Shown piece after piece: positions 50,838 to 59,129 of a DNA stretch of 64,000 nt (the stretch's first letter is position 1; each line of letters starts with the position of its first letter). The position numbers and the translations under genes are program-made. The notes below the pieces were generated by a model. The model did no database searches and was not told the origin of the DNA. It worked only from the letters and a program-made list of their open reading frames with translations. Source of the DNA: Micavibrio aeruginosavorus EPB (GTDB taxonomy: Bacteria > Pseudomonadota > Alphaproteobacteria > Micavibrionales > Micavibrionaceae); the NCBI RefSeq assembly GCF_000348745.1, contig NC_020812.1:186001-250000 (forward strand), written 5' to 3'.

Positions 50838-51680
50838 TCAGCCCAGCATGCCAGTGTAAAGCAAAACCAGCAGGAACAGGCCCAGCCCGACGCGGTACCA
50901 GACAAAAACCATGAAGCTGGAACGGGTTAGCCACTTCATCAGAATATGCATGGCCCCCAACGCGGCCAGACAGGACACAACAACCCCCACCGCAATATCC
51001 AGCCACAACCCGTTGCTGGGCGGGTTTTCGATCAGGCCCAACGCGGCCAGAAATCCGGCCCCGGCAATGGCGATACTGCCCAACAGGAAGGAAAAGCGTG
51101 CGGCCTCGACCCGGCTCAGCCCCAGAAACCGCCCGGCGGTCATGGTGATGCCCGACCGGCTGGTCCCGGGCAACAGGGCCAGACACTGGGCCAATCCAAT
51201 GATCATCACGTCCTTCAGTGTCAGGTCGGCCCCCGTGCGGGTGGTCGGACATTTCAGGTCGGCCACGCCCAGCAAAATACCGAAAATCACCAGCCCCCAC
51301 GCCGCCAGTTGCAGCGACCGCGCCCAGGCCGGCTCATAGATATGCAGGATCAGCCCGATGATCACGACCGGGATGGTTCCGGCGATCAAAAACAAACACA
51401 GCTTCGCCCGCTGGCTCAGGCCGTTTTTATGGGCGGAGAGCAGGTCGAACCCGCCCAGCACCACCTGCCAGATATCCTTGCGGAAATAGAGCAGAATGGC
51501 CAGCAGACTGCCGACATGGACCGCAATATCCAGCGTCAGCGTTTCACCCCAGTAATCCGGCTGGCCCGGCCCCTCATGCAATAACGCATGCGTCAAAATC
51601 AGATGTCCGGATGATGAAATCGGCAAAAATTCGCTGATCCCTTGGACGATGGCCAGGATGATAATATGGTAGAGGGGCAT
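50838..51680 (-). CDS. uppP: Undecaprenyl-diphosphate phosphatase UppP (BacA)
   Basis: Recycles the lipid carrier for peptidoglycan and other envelope polymers in the inner membrane. The 280 residues have the two family signatures: EFLPISSSGHLILTHAL near residue 18 and LLPGTSRSGITMTAGRFLGL near 170. About eight membrane helices are predicted from the hydrophobic runs. Length is typical. The gene is 53 bp downstream of the HAD gene start on the same strand and is convergent with nothing on its left. Confidence 0.94.
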   Translation of the reverse strand: MPLYHIIILAIVQGISEFLPISSSGHLILTHALLHEGPGQPDYWGETLTLDIAVHVGSLLAILLYFRKDIWQVVLGGFDLLSAHKNGLSQRAKLCLFLIAGTIPVVIIGLILHIYEPAWARSLQLAAWGLVIFGILLGVADLKCPTTRTGADLTLKDVMIIGLAQCLALLPGTSRSGITMTAGRFLGLSRVEAARFSFLLGSIAIAGAGFLAALGLIENPPSNGLWLDIAVGVVVSCLAALGAMHILMKWLTRSSFMVFVWYRVGLGLFLLVLLYTGMLG

Positions 51681-51746
51681 GATAACGCGCGGCCTTCCGT
51701 GATGCGGTCAGGTTTGTGATTCAAAACAATAAATGGATTTTTACCC

Positions 51747-51947
51747 ATGGTCTATGGCATCGGTGTGGCGGGATTTATTGGCGGTTTTGTGCTGGGTCTG
51801 ATCGCCCTGCGCTACATTCTGAAGGACCGCAGCAAAGACGATTTGCTGCAGGATAAATCCCTGCGCCTGTACGGGGCCATCACCTGGCTGCTGGCCGCGC
51901 TGGGCGGGGCCGTGGCGATGGCGTGCTATACGCATTTTGTGGGGTAA
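51747..51947 (+). CDS. Small two-helix membrane protein, 66 residues
   Basis: Two clear hydrophobic helices (about 4-23, GVAGFIGGFVLGLIALRYIL; and 44-62, ITWLLAALGGAVAMACYTHF) are joined by a charged loop (KDRSKDDLLQDKS). The ATG at 51747 has GGA nine bases upstream. It is divergent from uppP. The family was not recognised, but the regular helix-loop-helix pattern argues for a real small membrane protein. Confidence 0.7.
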   Translation: MVYGIGVAGFIGGFVLGLIALRYILKDRSKDDLLQDKSLRLYGAITWLLAALGGAVAMACYTHFVG

Positions 51948-52236
51948 GGTTCCTGCTTTCTACTTGTCCCCTCTCCCATGGGGGCTTTGATTTTCAATAT
52001 GAAAATACCGATTGGTATAAAATTCTGTGCGTCCGCCCTTGACCGCACCATGTCCTCGCCTAACTGACTGAAAGTGCGCGCAAAAGCGTGGTGCCGTGGT
52101 GACGATATGTTGAGGATTTGTTCATCCTTCATTCAGACTTTTCGTGTTACCTGAACACCCTGATCTTTCGCGTGATGATTGTTTTTGAAGCCAAACACAC
52201 CAACAAACACTGACAAACAGAAGGAACCGTTCCACT

Positions 52237-52845
52237 ATGTCCCGTTTTTTATCCATTCTGGCTGCTGCCGCTTTACTCATTGCTCCTGTCGCGGCGCGTG
52301 CGGCGGATAATGTTGAAACCTACACGTTGGAAACGCCGCACACGCAAATCGTTTTTGCGGTGAACCATTTGGGCTTTTCCAATTCCATCGGGAAATTTCT
52401 GGGTTATAGCGGGACGATCCATTTCGATCGCACCGACCCGGCCAAATCAAACGTCGATGTTGTGATCAAATCGGATTCGCTGGAAATCAACGATGATGCC
52501 TGGAACAAGCATTTGAAGAATGCCGACTTCCTGGATGTCGAAAAATTCCCGGAAATTACGTTCAAAAGCACGGGTATTGCCGTGACGGGTGAAAAAACCG
52601 CCGATATTACGGGCGATTTGACCATCAAGGGCGTGACCAAGCCGGTTGTATTGAAAACCACCTTTAACAATGCGGGCCCGCACCCGATGAACCCGGCGGA
52701 AAGCCGCGCAGGCTTCTCGGCCACGACCAGCTTTAAACGCTCGGACTTTGGCATCAATTACGGCATCCCCGCCGTGGGTGATGATGTCGAGGTGCGGATC
52801 GAAGTTGAATCGATCCTGCAGGCCAAACCGGCGACCAACGAATAA
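52237..52845 (+). CDS. YceI-family periplasmic lipid-binding protein
   Basis: YceI proteins are lipocalin-like periplasmic carriers of isoprenoids. The 202 residues start with a signal peptide (~1-22, MSRFLSILAAAALLIAPVAA). The family pattern follows: TPHTQIVFAVNHLGFSNSIG, DFLDVEKFPEITFKSTGI, GDLTIKGVTKPVVLKTTF and SFKRSDFGINYGIPAVGDDV. It lies 31 bp upstream of a cytochrome b561-YceI fusion; YceI and b561 genes are often paired, so the two probably form an operon. The 290-bp gap upstream (51948-52236) has no other gene. Confidence 0.93.
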   Translation: MSRFLSILAAAALLIAPVAARAADNVETYTLETPHTQIVFAVNHLGFSNSIGKFLGYSGTIHFDRTDPAKSNVDVVIKSDSLEINDDAWNKHLKNADFLDVEKFPEITFKSTGIAVTGEKTADITGDLTIKGVTKPVVLKTTFNNAGPHPMNPAESRAGFSATTSFKRSDFGINYGIPAVGDDVEVRIEVESILQAKPATNE

Positions 52846-52876
52846 TTCCTGATCCAAATCGAGAGGACCGCGCATT

Positions 52877-53977
52877 ATGCAGTGGCGTAACACATCTGAA
52901 AATTACGGCGTTGTTGCCAAAAGCTTTCACTGGGTTATCGCCCTGCTGGTGATCGGTCTTCTCGGCGTTGGGCTGTACATGGAATCGCTGGACCCCAGCC
53001 CGCTGATGTTTAAATTGTCCTTCTGGCATAAATCCTTTGGGATTGCGGTGCTGGCGCTGGTGGTTTTGCGCGTTTTGTGGCGTGTCACCAACACCCATCC
53101 GCACAGCCTGCCGACCCATGCGGGGTGGGAAAAGGTGCTGGCGAAAGTGACCCATGGCCTTTTGTATCTGGCGTTGTTTGCCATGCCGTTGTCCGGATGG
53201 ATCATGTCCTCGGCCAAGGGGTTTTCGGTCAATGTCTTCGGATGGTTCACCCTGCCTGACCTGGTGGGGGAAAGTGACCAGATCGCGTCCATCGCGCGGG
53301 CCGTTCACGGCTATGCCGGATATACGCTGATCGTTTTGATTGGTCTGCATTTTGCCGGAGCGATCAAGCATCATGTCATTGACAAGGATTCAACCCTGCG
53401 CCGGATGTTGCCCCAAGTGACGATGATGGTGGCTGTGGTGCTGGCCCTGATGATCGCGCCTGCCGCCGCTTCTGATGCAACGGCTTGGACCCTTCAAAAG
53501 GATCAAAGCACGATCGCGATCGAAGGCACGCAAATGGGTGCACCGTTTAAAGGTGGGTTTAAAAGCTTCGATGGCGTGATTCATTTCGATGCCGATCATC
53601 TGGCGGCGTCCAAGGCTGATATTACGATTGATATCGCCAGTTTCGACAGCGCCAGCAAGGATCGTGACGGGTCGGTGCAGGGGGCGGAATGGTTTGATTC
53701 CAAAACCTACCCGCAAGCCAAATTTGTCACGGATAAATTCGAAGCCGGGACCGATCCGAACAGCTTTATCGCCCATGGCACGTTGACCATTCGCGATAAA
53801 ACCGTACCGGTGCAATTGCCGTTTACATTGGTGATTGACGAAAACGGAACGGCCACGGCGAATGGGTCGGTTACCATCAACCGCATTGATTACGGCGTCG
53901 GGGCCGGACAATGGTCCAACCCCAAGGATGTCGGCACGGATGTAAAGGTTACAATCCATATCGTTGCGACAAAGTGA
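52877..53977 (+). CDS. Cytochrome b561 fused to a YceI domain
   Basis: A 366-residue fusion. Residues ~1-175 are a four-helix di-heme cytochrome b561 with candidate heme histidines in KSFHWVIALL (H18), FWHKSFGIAV, RAVHGYAGYT and GLHFAGAIKH. A further hydrophobic helix (~180-200, TMMVAVVLALMIAPAAASDA) leads to a periplasmic YceI domain (~205-366) with GTLTIRDKTVPVQLPFTL and NRIDYGVGAGQW. The b561 part would move electrons in the membrane, and the tethered YceI would bring a quinone-like lipid; this is inference from the fusion. A terminator follows. Confidence 0.92.
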   Translation: MQWRNTSENYGVVAKSFHWVIALLVIGLLGVGLYMESLDPSPLMFKLSFWHKSFGIAVLALVVLRVLWRVTNTHPHSLPTHAGWEKVLAKVTHGLLYLALFAMPLSGWIMSSAKGFSVNVFGWFTLPDLVGESDQIASIARAVHGYAGYTLIVLIGLHFAGAIKHHVIDKDSTLRRMLPQVTMMVAVVLALMIAPAAASDATAWTLQKDQSTIAIEGTQMGAPFKGGFKSFDGVIHFDADHLAASKADITIDIASFDSASKDRDGSVQGAEWFDSKTYPQAKFVTDKFEAGTDPNSFIAHGTLTIRDKTVPVQLPFTLVIDENGTATANGSVTINRIDYGVGAGQWSNPKDVGTDVKVTIHIVATK

Positions 53978-53984
53978 GATAATA

Positions 53985-54011
53985 AAAACCCGGCGATTGG
54001 CCGGGTTTTTT
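53985..54011. terminator. Bidirectional terminator after the b561-YceI gene
   Basis: Stem AAACCCGGC/GCCGGGTTT (53986-53994, 54000-54008) with a five-base loop and a T-run to 54011. The leftward subtilase gene stops at 54017, so the structure can serve both convergent units. Confidence 0.9.
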
Positions 54012-54016
54012 GTGGC

Positions 54017-56293
54017 TTATTCTCTGCGCAATTGTGGTTCGGGTGGGGCCGTGGGATAGGATCTTGCGCTGATGGGTTCGGCCGCGCCTGTTACGGCATC
54101 GCCGACCATGGCCCGGGCGGGTTCGGGCAACGCACCCGCAGCGCGTAAATGATCGCGCAGGGCGGCGATGCTGTTTCCAGGTTTTTGGCCCCGGACGTAA
54201 ATGCCAGCGCCCTCATACAGTTCTTCGGCGGTATGAATTGTGATGATATCGCCACGTTTCACATCTTCATAAGCCAGGGCGTATGTCGAAAAGATTTCAG
54301 ACACGCTCATCGGCATACGAAATTGAAAGCCCGCCGGTGTATGAACGATGGGCGTGCGGTTGAAGAACGACCCCCCGGGGACGACGAGCGTCATGCGCCC
54401 CAGCGTCATGTCCTCGGGAACGACAAATTTATAAACCTTGATGGTTTTTTTATTATCCAAAATCTCTTCATGACCGCTGGGCGTTACGAATTTGGCGATG
54501 GTGTTTTCGGTTTCCAGTCCGTCGCGGTGTTTCAATTCAATCATTTTCTGAAGGGCGTTGTTCCATTTGGCTGGATTGATAACACCCGCGCCACAGCGTT
54601 CGTGCCAGGGTAAGCCGCCGCCATTGCTGGTGTAGCGGGCGGATTCGGTTTCAAAATTTGCCGGATTTTGGGCGAACGCATGGTTTTCATCATCTTTGAA
54701 TACGCCGGGGCTTTTAAAGTCCATAATGTCGCGGTCGGCGCTCATCAATCCGGCGGCCATGATTTCTTCGAAAGACAATGCGTCGCCATACCATTCGGCC
54801 ATTTGGCGGTATGTTGCGGCCAGGGCCGGGGTGGCTGTCGATGTGCCGTGTGTTATGGCGCCGTCAAAAGTTGGTACCCGGCTACAGATATCAGCGGCGG
54901 GGTTGCTGTAATGCGCCATAGCGGGGTGCGGTTTTTTATTGTTTTTGCTGGGAAAATCCGCGCTGGCCCCAACCACAACGGCGCGCGGGCTGTGGTTGTA
55001 ATACGAGCCTTCGGCAAGGCGCCCGCCCCCGTTAAACCAGTCATTTCCGCTGGCTTTAAAAATGATGACGTTGTTTTTTTGTAAATCGTTCAGCGTGTTT
55101 TTTACTGTTGTAAAGTCAGGGTGGTTTTCGTCCCGATTCACGATCAAATCTTGCGCGTCCTCGACGTTCGTTGATGCGGGTCCTTCGGATGAGCTGAAGA
55201 CGACGTTGTCGGCAATACGCGCGCCATTATTGTTGAGCAATGCCGTGATGATGTCGCTGTTGTTCGCGTTAATCTGTCGAATGATCGTTTCGTTTACGCC
55301 GTGGAAATTTTTTGTATCGACATCAGGGTTGATCGCCATTGCCGTTTGCAGGGCCGTTTTGAAAACGATGTTGAAATGCGCACCTTTGTCATTGTTGTTC
55401 TGGCTTTCGATGGCCACCAAATCAATTTCACGGTTCGCATGATTTTGGGGTGTTGCCAGACGGGGGAGGTCGGATTTCTTTGCGGCCTTGACCGTGGGCA
55501 TGGTGCGCAAGGTGGCCCCGTTATTTTTTAACATTTCATGCGTCAAATGATTATTGTCCTGCACGATTTGACGCGCTTGCGGGCTTCCCGTTGTGATTCT
55601 TTCGTAATGTCGATCATCAATAAGGCCATACTCTTTCAAAAGATTAAGCATGTCCTTGTTGTATGCATAGTGGGACGGGCCCGGGAATGGGACGACTTTC
55701 TCCCTGTGACCGATCGCATCCTCTTCGCTCATGCCGATATCGTAGAGGAAGCGGATCACCTTTAATGCTTCTTTGGTCTCGCTGACGCTTAAATGTGATT
55801 GTTTCGCAAATGTCGCAAAGGCACGGTCCATGACCGTGATGCCGTATTCATCCTGATATTGTTTATCCGCACCTTTCGCGGCCAGTTTTCTCATCAGTGC
55901 GAAACCGGTTTCTTTTTCAAGGCCCCTTTCAATCATCAGCAGGGTGATTTCCAGCGTGCCATAAGATGTGTCGTCTTCCTGAATGACGATATTCGGGTTT
56001 GCCCCTTGATCCAGCGCGGTGTGCGCCGTCGCGATCAGGGTTTTTGAATCTGGGCCTTCTTTGTCTCGCGCATAGTAAGACGTTTCTCTTATGACTGCAT
56101 CATAGGCGGCCAGAAGAGAATCGTGCAGGGTCTTATCCTGTGGGGTACGGATGGCGTTTTTGTTGTTTTTCGCAATCTTCGCCGTCGGTTCGGCTGTCGT
56201 CTGTGCGGCAACGTCATTGAAGTGGGTGCTGAAACCCAGCAGGGTCAGGCCGGCAGCGGCCAGCGCGGAACGCAGTTTTTGAGCAGACGCCAT
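54017..56293 (-). CDS. Exported ankyrin-subtilase protein without LysM (paralog 1)
   Basis: The 758-residue protein has a signal peptide (~1-31, ending VAAQ) and ankyrin-like repeats (~75-250, DQGANPNIV, AAKGADKQYQDEYGITVMDR). A subtilisin-like (S8) domain spans ~285-530 with the probable triad E294 (LVAIES), H305 (KGAHFN), oxyanion Asn418 (KASGNDW) and Ser near 484 (GTSTATP). A conserved C-terminal module (~640-735, VPEDMTLGRMTLVVPG, TPAGFQFRMPMSVSEIFSTY) is shared with paralogs 2 and 3. The LysM segment of the paralogs is missing. It has its own promoter-like sequence. Confidence 0.8.
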   Translation of the reverse strand: MASAQKLRSALAAAGLTLLGFSTHFNDVAAQTTAEPTAKIAKNNKNAIRTPQDKTLHDSLLAAYDAVIRETSYYARDKEGPDSKTLIATAHTALDQGANPNIVIQEDDTSYGTLEITLLMIERGLEKETGFALMRKLAAKGADKQYQDEYGITVMDRAFATFAKQSHLSVSETKEALKVIRFLYDIGMSEEDAIGHREKVVPFPGPSHYAYNKDMLNLLKEYGLIDDRHYERITTGSPQARQIVQDNNHLTHEMLKNNGATLRTMPTVKAAKKSDLPRLATPQNHANREIDLVAIESQNNNDKGAHFNIVFKTALQTAMAINPDVDTKNFHGVNETIIRQINANNSDIITALLNNNGARIADNVVFSSSEGPASTNVEDAQDLIVNRDENHPDFTTVKNTLNDLQKNNVIIFKASGNDWFNGGGRLAEGSYYNHSPRAVVVGASADFPSKNNKKPHPAMAHYSNPAADICSRVPTFDGAITHGTSTATPALAATYRQMAEWYGDALSFEEIMAAGLMSADRDIMDFKSPGVFKDDENHAFAQNPANFETESARYTSNGGGLPWHERCGAGVINPAKWNNALQKMIELKHRDGLETENTIAKFVTPSGHEEILDNKKTIKVYKFVVPEDMTLGRMTLVVPGGSFFNRTPIVHTPAGFQFRMPMSVSEIFSTYALAYEDVKRGDIITIHTAEELYEGAGIYVRGQKPGNSIAALRDHLRAAGALPEPARAMVGDAVTGAAEPISARSYPTAPPEPQLRRE

Positions 56294-56343
56294 CAGTAAA
56301 CTCCAGAATTGCGACTATAAAGCGTGTTGTTATGGGGGCGCAC

Positions 56344-56371
56344 TTTATCGCAAATCTTCTGGAAAATGCAA
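56344..56371 (-). promoter_or_regulatory. Candidate sigma70-type promoter for subtilase paralog 1
   Basis: On the minus strand TTGCAT (56366-56371) and GATAAA-like GATAAAG (56344-56350) are separated by 16 bases, within an AT-rich gap between a terminator and the paralog 1 start. Match to the consensus is partial. Confidence 0.35.
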
Positions 56372-56405
56372 AAATTATAAATCGTTTATTTTCAAATTGT
56401 TAGGA

Positions 56406-56438
56406 TAATAAAAAGCCCGGATGGCCGGGCTTTTTATT
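56406..56438 (-). terminator. Terminator after subtilase paralog 2
   Basis: Stem AATAAAAAGCCCGG/CCGGGCTTTTTATT, near-perfect, with a four-base loop, centred near 56422. It overlaps the stop of paralog 2 and separates it from paralog 1. Confidence 0.9.
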
Positions 56439-59127
56439 ATCGTTCGAACCGTGACGGGTAAATCGGTGTCGGGGCGATGGGCTGGGGCCGTTGCAGGTCG
56501 ACGGGGTACATGAAATCGGATTCTTTGCCGCCGGCGATTGTTTTCAGTGGTTTAGGTAACGTGCCCGCCGCCTGTAACGCGTCGCGCAGGGCGGCGATGC
56601 TGTTTCCTGTCGCTTGTCCGCGCAGGATGATGCCAGCCCCCGGGGCCAAAGGTTGCGTGGTGCGGATGGTGAACACATCCCCGGCTTTCACATCTTCATA
56701 CGCAAAGGCGAAAGTGGATACGATTTCGCTGAATGATTTTGGCATCCACAGATCAAAGCCCGCCGGGGTGCGTACGGCGATATCGCCATGCGTGCCCAGA
56801 GGGTGCGGGAATTTGAATGTCAGCTTGCCCAGTGTCATGTCTTCAGGCACGCGGACCTGATACACATATTCTGGTTTTTTGGCATGGCCGACCGTGATGC
56901 GGGCGGGTTCCGCCATCGCGGTATGGGTGATAGGCGCCGCGCTCAGGCCTTTTTCAGCCTTTAACGCCAGCATCTTTTGAATGGCGTCGTGCCACGCCGG
57001 AACGTCCAGAATGCCGGGGCCGCATCGTTCATGGTGGGGCAAACCCCCGCCATTGGTGACGAATTCGGCCGGGGCGGACTGCAATGTGACCTCCGCTGGC
57101 GATCCAAACAGGCTTTGGAACGATCCGACATTTTCGAAATCGCGCACGTCGCGGCTGGCCGTCATCATGGCGGCGGCCATGATTTCTTCGAAATTCAACT
57201 GGTCACCGTACCAGGACGCCATTTGCCGATACAATGCGGCGGTTTCCGGTGTTGAAAACGATGTACCGCTAAGCTGTTCGCCCCGGCGGTTGGGCTGCTT
57301 CGCGCAAATGTCGCCGCCAAAGCTGCTGTACGTGCTGATCACGTGGACGGGTTGATCTTTGGACTCCTTGGTTTTGTACATGCCGCTGGATCCGACAATC
57401 ACCGCCCGCGGGGAATGGGTGGTGGAATAGCCCTGCATATACCGCCCGCCGCCGCTATACCAATCATTGCCCGCGGCTTGAAACACGATGGGTTTTGACG
57501 CGTCGAGGCGTTTGATCACCGTATCTGTCGTGCGGTAGAGCAGCGTGTCCGTCGTGTGGTGGACACGTTTCTGGTCGCCCAATTTTTCCGATCGGGTCAT
57601 GCCCATGGAGTGGGTGAACACGACACTATCCATCAACGGAGCGGCGGCGTTGTTAAACAATGCGCGCAGGATGTTGGATGTTTCCCCGCCCGGATAAAAC
57701 ATGATGGATTCTTCGACGGCGTGAAACCGTGTGAAATCCACCTCTGGATTGATGGCAAAGGCCGTGCCCGTGGCGGTGCGGAACGTATCGGTATGGTGGT
57801 CCCCTGTATCACCGGCAGGGCGTTCAACGACGATCAGGTCAACCGGCTTATTCCCCGCCGTGGGGCCGGGGACGACCGGGGCCAGATGGGTGTGGCTGTC
57901 ATACAGATAGGGCACGATAATCGGCCGGTCGCGGGGTATGGCGGCGTTGACATCCATGCCGTTGATGCGGGCCAGATCGGCCGCAATGATGGCCGTCTCG
58001 GCATCCGGGCGGACATATTCGCGGCCCACACTCTTGGCGATTTTTTCAAAACTGGTCGTGGTGTCCTTGTCGCTGATGAACACAAAATCCTGTGCAGGTT
58101 TTGTATGGATTTCCTGTCCAACCGCCACGGGAATGTGCAGGGTTTGGCCCGTGAATACGGGCAGTTTACCCGTATTCTGCGCGATGATGGCGGTGCGGCT
58201 GTCCGCCGTATCGCGTGCGCCCATGATGGGGGCAAAACGTTCGGCCAGTGTGTCCAGCGTGTCGCCGGGCTGAACCGTATATGCAAACGGTTTGAGTGGC
58301 AGGACGACAGAAAAATCCAGCACCTTGGCCCCGTTATCATGCAGCAAATCCATCGTGATGGTGGTGGCGGTGCGCGCGGCATGGGTCGCGGACGGGGTGC
58401 TGTAATGCAGGCGATAATATGTGGCGTAGTCAATCAGCCCGGCGCGCCAGAACTCCTCGGCACTGGCCAGATTGTGAATGATGTCGGTCATGCGGGTGCC
58501 GGCCTGAATTTTTATGGTCTCTTCCGCATCGCTCAGGCTCAGCCCGCGATCCAGCAACCGTTTCATCATTTTCAAGCTCAGGCGCAGGTCGGATCGTGAT
58601 TGATCCTGCGCGTCAATCACGGCTTTGACGGCATGGTCCATCGGGCTGCGTCCGCCGACATCCTGTGATTTGATGTCAGCTCCGCGCTCCATCATGAAAT
58701 CAAACAACTCCGTTGATTCCAACAGGCGCGACACCTGAAACATGGCGCTGAATGCGGTGGAGTAGGCCTCTTCGCCGATCATCAGGGAGCCGTAGCTGTT
58801 GTGATTGATGTCGCCGCCATCGTTCATCAGTTTTTTGATCAGGGCGATATTGCCCCGGACATGCAGATCGTTTTTGGGGTTGTATGATGGGTTGGCATTT
58901 TTCTGCGTCAGCAAAAACTGCCCCAAAATCCCAACTTCGCGGGCCAGGTCGTAATTTAATTTGAACTGTTTCTGGGCGGCGTCCGATTGTGTGGCCAAGC
59001 TTTGCGTTTTGGCTGTCGCATCGGCTTCTTCTATCGCCGGATGGGCGACGCTGTTGAAAGACAGGGTGAGGGCCAGCGCGCTCAGGCTGGCGGAGGCAAC
59101 GATTTTGCGAATATGGCTACGGTTCAT
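56437..59127 (-). CDS. Exported Ank-LysM-subtilase protein (paralog 2)
   Basis: An 896-residue exported protein: signal peptide (~1-29), ankyrin-like repeats (~70-250, MERGADIKSQDVGGRSPMDH), LysM 1 (~281-334, YTVQPGDTLDTLAERFAPIM to GQTLHIPV), a second LysM-like unit (~354-410) and an S8 peptidase domain (~425-665). Candidate active residues are E433 (LIVVER), H444 (DHHTD), Asn553 (AAGNDW) and Ser near 619 (SGTSFSTPETAALYRQ). The shared C-terminal module follows (~765-870). Its ribosome site AGGTGG lies in the 3' end of paralog 3, two bases upstream, so both are one transcript. Probable role: cell-wall-targeted proteolysis. Confidence 0.83.
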   Translation of the reverse strand: MNRSHIRKIVASASLSALALTLSFNSVAHPAIEEADATAKTQSLATQSDAAQKQFKLNYDLAREVGILGQFLLTQKNANPSYNPKNDLHVRGNIALIKKLMNDGGDINHNSYGSLMIGEEAYSTAFSAMFQVSRLLESTELFDFMMERGADIKSQDVGGRSPMDHAVKAVIDAQDQSRSDLRLSLKMMKRLLDRGLSLSDAEETIKIQAGTRMTDIIHNLASAEEFWRAGLIDYATYYRLHYSTPSATHAARTATTITMDLLHDNGAKVLDFSVVLPLKPFAYTVQPGDTLDTLAERFAPIMGARDTADSRTAIIAQNTGKLPVFTGQTLHIPVAVGQEIHTKPAQDFVFISDKDTTTSFEKIAKSVGREYVRPDAETAIIAADLARINGMDVNAAIPRDRPIIVPYLYDSHTHLAPVVPGPTAGNKPVDLIVVERPAGDTGDHHTDTFRTATGTAFAINPEVDFTRFHAVEESIMFYPGGETSNILRALFNNAAAPLMDSVVFTHSMGMTRSEKLGDQKRVHHTTDTLLYRTTDTVIKRLDASKPIVFQAAGNDWYSGGGRYMQGYSTTHSPRAVIVGSSGMYKTKESKDQPVHVISTYSSFGGDICAKQPNRRGEQLSGTSFSTPETAALYRQMASWYGDQLNFEEIMAAAMMTASRDVRDFENVGSFQSLFGSPAEVTLQSAPAEFVTNGGGLPHHERCGPGILDVPAWHDAIQKMLALKAEKGLSAAPITHTAMAEPARITVGHAKKPEYVYQVRVPEDMTLGKLTFKFPHPLGTHGDIAVRTPAGFDLWMPKSFSEIVSTFAFAYEDVKAGDVFTIRTTQPLAPGAGIILRGQATGNSIAALRDALQAAGTLPKPLKTIAGGKESDFMYPVDLQRPQPIAPTPIYPSRFER

Positions 59128-59129
59128 TT

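Noticed and set aside
57556-58599. A 347-codon plus-strand frame opposite subtilase paralog 2
   Set aside because: Gly/His/Arg/Ile-rich shadow frame; the opposite strand carries LysM and subtilase motifs conserved in paralogs.
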